Part shown: in pieces, positions 57,001 through 64,000 of the stretch
Position numbering within the stretch: position 1 is the stretch's first letter
Layout of the letters: each line of letters begins with the position of its first letter
Source of the DNA: Lathyrus oleraceus
Lineage: Eukaryota > Streptophyta > Magnoliopsida > Fabales > Fabaceae
Assembly: GCF_024323335.1 (NCBI RefSeq)
Contig: NC_066581.1
Span: 38,394,699-38,458,698, forward strand
Length of the DNA: 64,000 bases
Direction of reading: 5' to 3'
Made by a program: the position numbers and the translations under genes
Notes under the pieces: generated by a model
Told to the model about the DNA's origin: nothing
The model's input: the letters and a program-made list of their open reading frames with translations, nothing else
Databases searched by the model: none

Positions 57001-58650
57001 GCCTAAGCCCAATCTGTCTGGATCCATATTTTAGGAGTAATTTTTAGATAATTGTTAGTTAATTTTAGGAGTAAGTGTTAGATGATTGTTAGTTAATATG
57101 TTAGATATTAATCTCGATTGCTAATTTTAGGATTTAATTTTGTTAATATGTTAGATATTAATTGATTTTAATTTTTGATATTGTTGACTTTAGAAATTTT
57201 ATCTTAATTGTGATAATTGATTTGATTTTCGATTCGTTAATTCCGTTAATTGTTTAATCTTAGAACTTCTTCCCATGGTTGTGTGGTTTGTTTTGATATT
57301 AGAACTTGATTTAATTTTGATATATTTTTTTAAAAATATTTTTCTACTTTAATGTTGATTTCTAACAATTAACCATTAACATCTAATTCTTTACCTTTTC
57401 GCATCTAACCTTTAATTTCCGTATCTAACCTCTAACTTTTACAATTTCGCTTCTAACATTTATTTTTGTCATTTACTTACTTTGCTTTATTTTGCTTTAT
57501 ATTCCATATTGTACATCTCATCTTAAAATGAACCTAGAAATGGTAAAGACTTAATAAAATGAAAAAGATAAGATAATTCCCAAGCATGTAAAGAACTTTA
57601 GACGGAGGACTTAGAGACTTAAGACCCTTGCAAGAGACCTTGGATAAATATTCAACCCGAACATGGAAGGAGCATTCAAGACTCAAGAAGAACTTGTAAT
57701 ATTTTATGCGCTTTCTAGTTTAGGACACAATTGCACACACAAGGCTTTCTCTTGGGCTACCTGACAATGAGACATTTTTATTTCCTGCACTCCCTTGTAA
57801 TTTACACGTACCCCCTCCCCTTTCTGATGTATGTTTTTACTTGCTTTATCTTATATTGCTTTATAGCTACTCCTTAGGTATTAGGAGCGACCACTCTTTC
57901 ACAACCAATAATCAAACCCTTGATCCAACGTCAAGCGGTCTTTTTCAAATCAAACTCAATAAGCAAACCCTTGATCCAACGTCAAGCGGTCCTTTTCTTA
58001 AATCAAACTCAGAAACATAATAAATGCGATTAGGATTGTACGTCACGAGCCTTAAGTGGTAAAGAAGGGATGAGAATGGAGATTTCCTACACTCGTTCTG
58101 AATGCTTCGAACACAAGACGTTTGGCTTGGTAGTTCGAGGTATTCACCTTTATCCATAGTCTTTAGTGCAATCCGAAATCAATAACACTTTCTCAAAACT
58201 TAAAAACAATTCAACGCATTCAAACCTTTTGTTTGAGCCTTAGGGAGACACAATCAAAAACCCTTCTTCAAGGTAATAAAATCAACAAAACACACAAACA
58301 TTTTAAACCCACGGACTACGGGGCTCTGATTTCTCACTTCAATAAGTGGGCATACGTAGGCATAATGACCCAATCCTTGGCGAGCACACTAATTTAAAAT
58401 CTACCTCCATTCCGCAAACCTTTGGCAAGCAAACATTTCGATAAACAACATCCACTCAAGCACAAACATCCTAGATGGTTCCCATGGAGTACCATGGATA
58501 TGAGGGGTGCTAATACCTTCCCCTTGCATAACCGGCTTCCGAACCTGTTCGTGGTTGCGATGACCATTCTTTGGGGTTTTCTCGATATTTTCCCTTTCCT
58601 TTGGAATAAATAAAAACTGGTGGCGACTCTGTATTTTTCGCGTAGCGACA
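57001..58650 (+). mobile_element. Tat-type LTR 3' portion (copy B)
   Basis: Shares with copies A and C: CTTGATCCAACGTCAAGCGGT (twice, about 57920 and 57966), GATATGAGGGGTGCTAATAC, TTCCCCTTGCATAACC, GGTTGCGATGACCATT, TTTTCTCGATATTTTCCC and GGAATAAATAAA. It ends GGTGGCGACTCTGTATTTTTCGCGTAGCGACA at 58650. The 5' limit is unknown. It contains an exact TGGCGACTCT (58621-58630), the first ten bases of the Tat primer site. Confidence 0.6.
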
Positions 58651-58659
58651 CCTAAGATA

Positions 58660-58805
58660 GTACATGATTTCCATATGACAATATTGATATCCAAGATGGA
58701 TCCCATCAAGTACATCTTCAAGAAACCTGCATTAACTGGAAGAATTGCTCGTTGGCAGATGTCGTTGGCAGAATACGACATTCAATATGTAACCCAGAAA
58801 GCCAA
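58660..58805 (+). pseudogene. Scrap of Tat/Ogre pol (RT-RNase H region)
   Basis: The plus frame reads HDFHMTILISKMDPIKYIF then GRIARWQMSLAEYDIQYVTQKA. This closely matches residues 323-365 of the Ogre pol at 8605-11283 (TTLLISKMDPIKYIFEKPAL, GRIARWQMILTEYDIQ). Only about 45 codons survive between LTR copy B and a tandem repeat, so this is the remainder of a largely deleted element. A minus-strand ORF across it (58401-58781) is a shadow. Confidence 0.85.
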
Positions 58806-58829
58806 AAATATTTCTTATTTCATTCATAT

Positions 58830-59265
58830 CATTTTTATCTAATGATTAAGAAATTAAGAGTATTTATTAATTCATTTGTATAACATCTAAGAAATCAAGA
58901 GTATTTCTTAACTCAGTTTGCATAGCATCTAAGAAATCAAGAGTATATCTTAATCTAATTGCATTCATTCAATCATCTTCTGATTAAGAAATCAAGAGTA
59001 TTTCTTAATCCATTTTCATTCATTCAATAATCTAATGATTAAGAACTCAAGAGTATTTCTTAGTTCATTTGCATTCATTTTTAAGGAATCAAGAGTACTT
59101 TTTAACCTTCATATCATTGTCATCAGATGATTAAGAAATCAAGAGTATTTCTTAATTCATTTGCATTCATTTTTAAGGAGTCAATAGTACTTTTTAACCT
59201 TCATATCATCTTCATCTAATGATTAAGAAATCATGAGCATTTCTTAATCCAAGTGCATTCATTCA
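58830..59265. repeat. About 60-bp tandem repeats with a palindromic core
   Basis: Seven or eight units around GATTAAGAAATCAAGAGTATTTCTTAAT, each followed by TTCATTTGCATTCATT. AAGAAAT and ATTTCTT within each unit are complementary, allowing a hairpin. It lies in the 3' UTR position upstream of the purine tract at 59391, comparable to the Ogre array at 6500-7140. Confidence 0.85.
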
Positions 59266-59390
59266 TAACCATAAACATATCCTTCTATTACATAAAAAAG
59301 GAAAATTTTGGGTCTGTTTGGTATTAAAATATCTTTCGCCATGATGATTTGAAGAAAAGAGTTCTTCATATCCTCTAGTTAAAGATGTTT

Positions 59391-59403
59391 AAATAGGGGC
59401 AGT
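59391..59403 (+). promoter_or_regulatory. Polypurine tract before LTR copy C
   Basis: AAATAGGGGCAGT directly precedes TGTCATACCC. The Ogre has AGGGGCAGC-TGTCATACC in the same arrangement, so this is the plus-strand primer of a plus-oriented Tat element. Confidence 0.8.
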
Positions 59404-62400
59404 TGTCATACCCTAAATTTTACCTTGATTTTTTCACTTGCATCAACATAGCGTAATCATTTCATTTGATAGGGCATTTCATCAATCAAAAGCATTCATA
59501 AGGGTTTAGATGAAAATTCAGGGGTCCTGGCATTTTATCTAGTCTTGATGATATTCATTCAGTCATTTGTTGATTAATAAATCAAAAGGTTTGTCTTCTC
59601 AATCTCAGTGAATCATCCACTTTATTGCATTATGTTTTAGAAGTCCAGAGGGTGACATTCAAGAGTATTGTCGACATCTGGATCTTTGTAATGTTTTGAT
59701 TGTCATTATGATTAAGAATTATGAGCAAATGTTCAAAGAGTCGATTCATTTGCATATAATTTGTCTATTCATAATTCCTCAGTTAATAAATTGATGCATT
59801 CATAAGACATTCGCATTGTCTGCACATCATAAACATGTATTTCATCTCGCATAATGCCTAAAATTTCAACCAGAACAAATTTTCAGATCTACAGACAGAC
59901 CCATTGAATCAATTTTCAAATGTACGTAAAATTAGCGGGCGGAAGATTTAAAGATCCAGCTTTTAGAAGTCAGTTTTCTTAATCTACGGTTCATGTAGTT
60001 TAACTTGGCGCATTTGTTTAATTTTTTCTACTTCTTTTGCGGTCGTATTTTGATCATCCAGAGTCTTTTAACTGACATTTTTTTACTTCAAATTTTGATC
60101 AAAACATGTTTGTTTTTCAAAGGTTTATTTTGTGCCAATTATTTTAGTGCATCCAGTTTATTTTTTCGGGCATTTTCGTGTATGATTTTTATTTGTTTCT
60201 ATCCTTTTTTTAGCTAAAATAATCGTTTGAATTAATTAGAATTAATTATGTGTTTAGTTTGATTTCATGTTGTGTTTTTTGTTTTTAATGTAATCACCAA
60301 AACTTATTTTCATAATTAAAAAAAAATAGTAAGAGAAACGGAAGAAAAAAAAAGATAAAAAAATCAATTGCATAGAGAACAGTCACTAAGCAAGTGGCAT
60401 GGGGGAAAAGTGAACCTCTCTCTTTTCCCAAGCTAGAATTGAGAATCTCTCTATTTGGATAGAGGAAAAAACTAGTTAATACTCTCTCTTGGACTCGGTA
60501 GAAAAAAAGGAGATTTATCTCATCTTCTTCAACTCATTTGACAGTCTTGCTTCCTCCTCCATCACCCACTATCGACACAAACTTCCGCCACTGCATAACA
60601 ATATCCTTCGCCACTTTAACTCTCAACAACATAAAACAATTGCTCTCATTCCATCATCAACATCATCATCTTCAACCATAAAATCCAATATCAAACAACA
60701 ACAAACTAACTCAAATAATATCGCTTCATCATCATCATCATCAAACCCACTTCTTTCCATCTCACTAAACCTCACTTTTTCTTTCCATCCTAACTCCAAC
60801 CGACCCGCCCTCCACTTTCGTCCGTCAACAACCACCTTGTAAATCACCATCACTAACAATTGAACATGCCTACTCCCTTCTCCGTTCAAAATGTTATGCT
60901 GGAACTTAGAATTACCCACCTTCAAACCTCCACCGAAGACAAACCGGCCTCCACTTCGCGCATTACCACCATGCAAGTTGTCACTTGTTGCTAAAGTTGT
61001 TTGCGTCCCATTTCCATTAGGTGTTGTTGTTGTTTTGTTGTTGGGTTTTTAAAAAAAAAGAGAAACAATGGATGAACACATGAGAGAGTTGAGACATGAG
61101 TGAAAAGGGAGATTTGAGACATGAATGAATAAGAGAGGGAGAGTTTTAAAATTTTAAAGAAAAAAATTTTGGTTGGTGTTGTTAGAGGGAAATTGGAACG
61201 CGAGAAAGAATAATATGAAGTTCTTTTATTTTGATTATTTTTTCATTCTCCACTGCCACGTGTAAGAATGTGGGTTGAGGACTCAAAAATTTGAAAAAAA
61301 AAACCTCACCCTTTGTGTTATATGTCGTCAGCTTTGTTTGCATCACTTTTTTAAATATTATTTTATTTAGCTTTTATTAATTTAATTTAATTTTATTTGT
61401 TTTATTTATTTATTTTATATATTATTTAGGTTTAAATTTCAATTGGGTTAGGCCCAATTGAATTTTGATGATCATACTCTCATATTTCATTTTTGCATCC
61501 TTATTCTCTCTTTTTTTTTCTTTTTTGATTTGTTTAAATTTTAATTAGTGGTTTATTGATGATATATTTAATATATTATTTAATAAAATTTTAATTAACT
61601 ATTTATTTTTATATTCATTGTGTTGGGATTTCGAAGCTTAAAATCAATTTATCTTTCAGAAATCGCTTGAACGCATAAATTTTGTTGTCTGACTTCTTAT
61701 AGGGTGATTCCTACATGAATGCACTTTAAGTTATCTTAAAATAGAGAAAAACCCAGTATTTTTAATTCGGTTTATTTTATCTTTGTAAGTGTTGTACATG
61801 ATTTATCGAATTTATGTCGTGTGGTTCATTGCATTGCGATTTCGAAGCTTTAATTCAATTTAGCTTTTAGAAATCGCATAGAAGCATAGGTTTTATTACC
61901 CGGATTATTATAGGGTTATTCATACATGAACCCACTTTAAGTTAGCTTAACATAGATCTAAATTCATTACTTTGGATGTTCGGTTTATTTTACCCTTTGT
62001 AAGTGTTGTACATAATTCACCGAATTGTTGATGTGTAGTTCATTGTGTTGCAATTTCGAAGCTTAAATTCAATTTAGCTTTCAAAAAATGCTTAAACACA
62101 TATATTTTGTTGACCGTCTTCTTATAGGGTCATTCCTATATGAATCCATTTTAATTTATCTTAACATAGAGTTAAATTCATTACATTGAGTTTGGTTTAT
62201 TTTACTGTTGTAAATGTTGTATGTAGTTTATCGAATTGTTGGATTTCTTTTTACGTTGCACTTTCAACTTTGTAAACATCATTCTTTTGATTGGCTTCTT
62301 ATAGAGTGATTCCTACATGAGTTCATCTTAAGTAAGCTTAGAGCTAAATTTAATACTTCGACATCATTTTATTTTTGGTCCCTTGACTTTCTCTTGGACC

Positions 62401-63612
62401 TTCTTACAATGAGCTCTTTGTTGTTTCCATTTGTTTAATGAGTCTTTATTTTAAGCGCTTTGCATATCCCCATTCGATCAAATAAACCCTCATTCCCATG
62501 ACGTGTAATAATTTTACCGCTTTCCTTTATTCTTATTATGATTATTGAATTGTTAACTAAAGATTAAAATCAACCATTTTCATAAAAGAACAAAAAATAA
62601 CGCTCGATTCAACATCAATACTTTTTCCTAAATCAAATTCAAATTGAATGCAATATCGAGTATCTCTTTTGATTAATTCAAACTCTTTTCATAATCAACT
62701 TGCAACGCTTGATCCAACATCAAGTCGTTAATGAAAAACCTTTTCATAATAAATTGAAAGCCAAATGGCCAAGATATGCACATCTCTTTAGACCCGTTAA
62801 TAGTCGAGTGTTCGGAGCACACCATATTCCAAATGACTACTAGCCTTTCAAAGTCAAAAACACGTTAATTGAACTTGGAATAAATGGATAATGGAATCAC
62901 ATCCATGCGAATCCTGAGTAAACGCACGCTTGGTGCACACCTCTGCTCAAATGTTTGCTCACCTTCCGTAAATACCAATTTTTTTATAAAAGAAATTCAA
63001 CCAATCAAACTTGTTTTCTGACCGTGTGCGACTTCAAATGTTTTTTTAAATGAGTATTCTTTATCCATATCGGCATGAACAAACAAAGGCATCCGCCTCC
63101 AAGAGCGAGCAATAAGCAAAGGTTTAGTCACTCGATATGTCAAAAGATCATTCCTTGAAAGCAATCAACCTAGTAGTTCTTTGTTACCCATAAAAATGTA
63201 GCCTTGAGTTCTCCATAACACATGGAGATACGTAGGAGTGGGATTTTGAAATCTTGTCAGGCGCACCATAATAAAAAGCACCCATTTAATAAAAAATCTT
63301 TCATTTCTTTCTTTCTCTTTTCTCACTCGATAAGTATAAGATCGCGAACTAATATCACGCTAACACTCTTACACGAAATTAACCAAATGGGCCCTGTTGA
63401 GTGCAATGGATGTGAGGGGTGTTAATACCTCCCCCTTGCATAACCGACTCCCAAACCTGATCTGGTTGCGATGACCATTTCCTTTTGTTTTTTTAGGGTT
63501 TTATCGATATTTTCCCTTTCCCTATTTGGGAATAAATAAAGTTCGGTGAAAACTATGTTTTATTTATATTTCGAGTGTTCCTTACGCTTGTGGTATTTTC
63601 TGCCCTGCGACA
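59404..63612 (+). mobile_element. Tat-type LTR copy C, about 4.2 kb (3' LTR)
   Basis: Starts TGTCATACCCTAAATTTT after a purine tract and probably ends GCCCTGCGACA at 63612, matching the ends of copies A (24777) and B (58650). Contains a 211-bp tandem array and the family 3' motif GGGAATAAATAAAGTTCGGTG (63529-63549) with a decayed primer-site copy (TGAAAACTAT). An ORF at 60489-60842 is Ser/Asn/Thr/Leu-rich without a domain and is not called. No target duplication can be verified, because the 5' LTR of this element is not identified with certainty. Confidence 0.65.
61619..62360 (+). repeat. 211-bp tandem repeats, about 3.5 copies, in LTR copy C
   Basis: Units start at about 61619, 61830, 62044 and 62253 (steps 211, 214, 209) with TGTGTTG.GATTTCGAAGCTT. 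Each also has CTTCTTATAGGGTGATTCC, CTACATGAAT.CACTTTAAG and TTTGTAAGTGTTGTACAT. The last unit is truncated and most diverged. Confidence 0.88.
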
Positions 63613-63901
63613 ATCTCAACAACCAATTCATGTATGCTTTTTGTGTGTAATGCACATGTTCATCCCAACCCTGCAAAGCCTAATATTAGTTAACCAATAT
63701 ATATATAATTTGCACGCATGAGATTTAAGGTACACTTTTATGATTTCATAATTTTGTTTCACTCATATTAGACTCTGCAATTGACTTGTGCATTAGAATT
63801 CTAACCTTGCAAATCCATCCCACGCCATTGCATCGAAAATCAGCACCACCGCTCCAAGAGTCCAACATCATCAATCAACCTCAATTTCGATTCTAGTACG
63901 A
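63613..63901. other. Sequence after LTR copy C, no feature recognised
   Basis: About 290 bases without ORF or clear transposon motif. TGTGTAATGCACATG and TATATATATAATTTGCACGCATG are simple inverted words only. Confidence 0.4.
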
Positions 63902-63912
63902 AATATATATAT

Positions 63913-64000
<88 letters not shown>
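63902..64000. repeat. (AT)n microsatellite running off the window end
   Basis: Alternating AT with one interruption (ATAATAT at about 63922), at least 99 bases. The true length is unknown because the window ends inside it. Confidence 0.95.

Noticed and set aside
60489..60842. 117-codon plus-strand ORF in LTR copy C
   Set aside because: Low-complexity Ser/Asn/Thr/Leu composition, no domain, and an equally long ORF on the opposite strand (60623-60976). Likely chance.

Overview
This is plant nuclear DNA that is dominated by retrotransposons and holds a single recognisable cellular gene. The best fit is a legume with a large genome. Pea, vetch, lentil and Lathyrus (tribe Fabeae) are the prime candidates, because the main element is an Ogre-type Ty3/gypsy retrotransposon of the Tat lineage, with an extra ORF upstream of gag and a tRNA-Arg primer site. 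The genus is an inference, not something read directly from the bases.

Layout: 1-786 is a foldback (MITE-like) element. An AT-rich stretch follows, then a Tat-type LTR end (about 3401-4334) that was split by a 20.4-kb Ogre element on the minus strand (4335-24732). The Ogre has 2-kb LTRs ending TG...CA, a perfect 5-bp target duplication (ATAAA), a tRNA-Arg PBS, a purine tract, ORF1, gag-pro, an intron-like spacer, RT, two RNase H regions, integrase and a repeat-rich 3' region. It carries a nested 5.4-kb Ogre-like solo LTR (11779-17209, target duplication GATCT), sitting exactly at the predicted 3' splice site in front of pol. The coding frames are interrupted by at least five in-frame stops, four of them TAG.

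24778-28086 holds a decayed copia fragment, a TRIM (miniature LTR element) with a hAT-like MITE inside its right LTR, and a Stowaway-like MITE. The only cellular gene is at 29017-32041 (+): a two-exon cation/calcium exchanger of the CCX family with both alpha-repeat signatures. 32042-36030 is intergenic.

36031-36384 is a second TRIM. 36389-48029 is a copia element on the minus strand, split inside its RT/RNase H region by a 7.5-kb non-coding Sirevirus-like element (37215-44707). 50199-52277 looks like another Sirevirus-type LTR. 52690 to about 56400 is a decayed Tat element (gag, PBS, LTR). From about 57000 to the end there are two more Tat-type LTR ends, a pol scrap, a purine tract and a 4.2-kb LTR with long internal tandem repeats. 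The window closes in an (AT)n run.

Recurrent theme: LTRs of several Tat/Ogre families here share an AATAAA-rich motif followed by a copy, exact or decayed, of the first 9-10 bases of the tRNA-Arg primer-binding site, about 55-70 bases inside the LTR 3' end. No operon, CRISPR array, phage or other new gene system was found. What deserves a second look concerns transposon biology: the internal PBS copies, the amber-stop pattern, the solo LTR on the splice site, and the miniature and non-coding elements.
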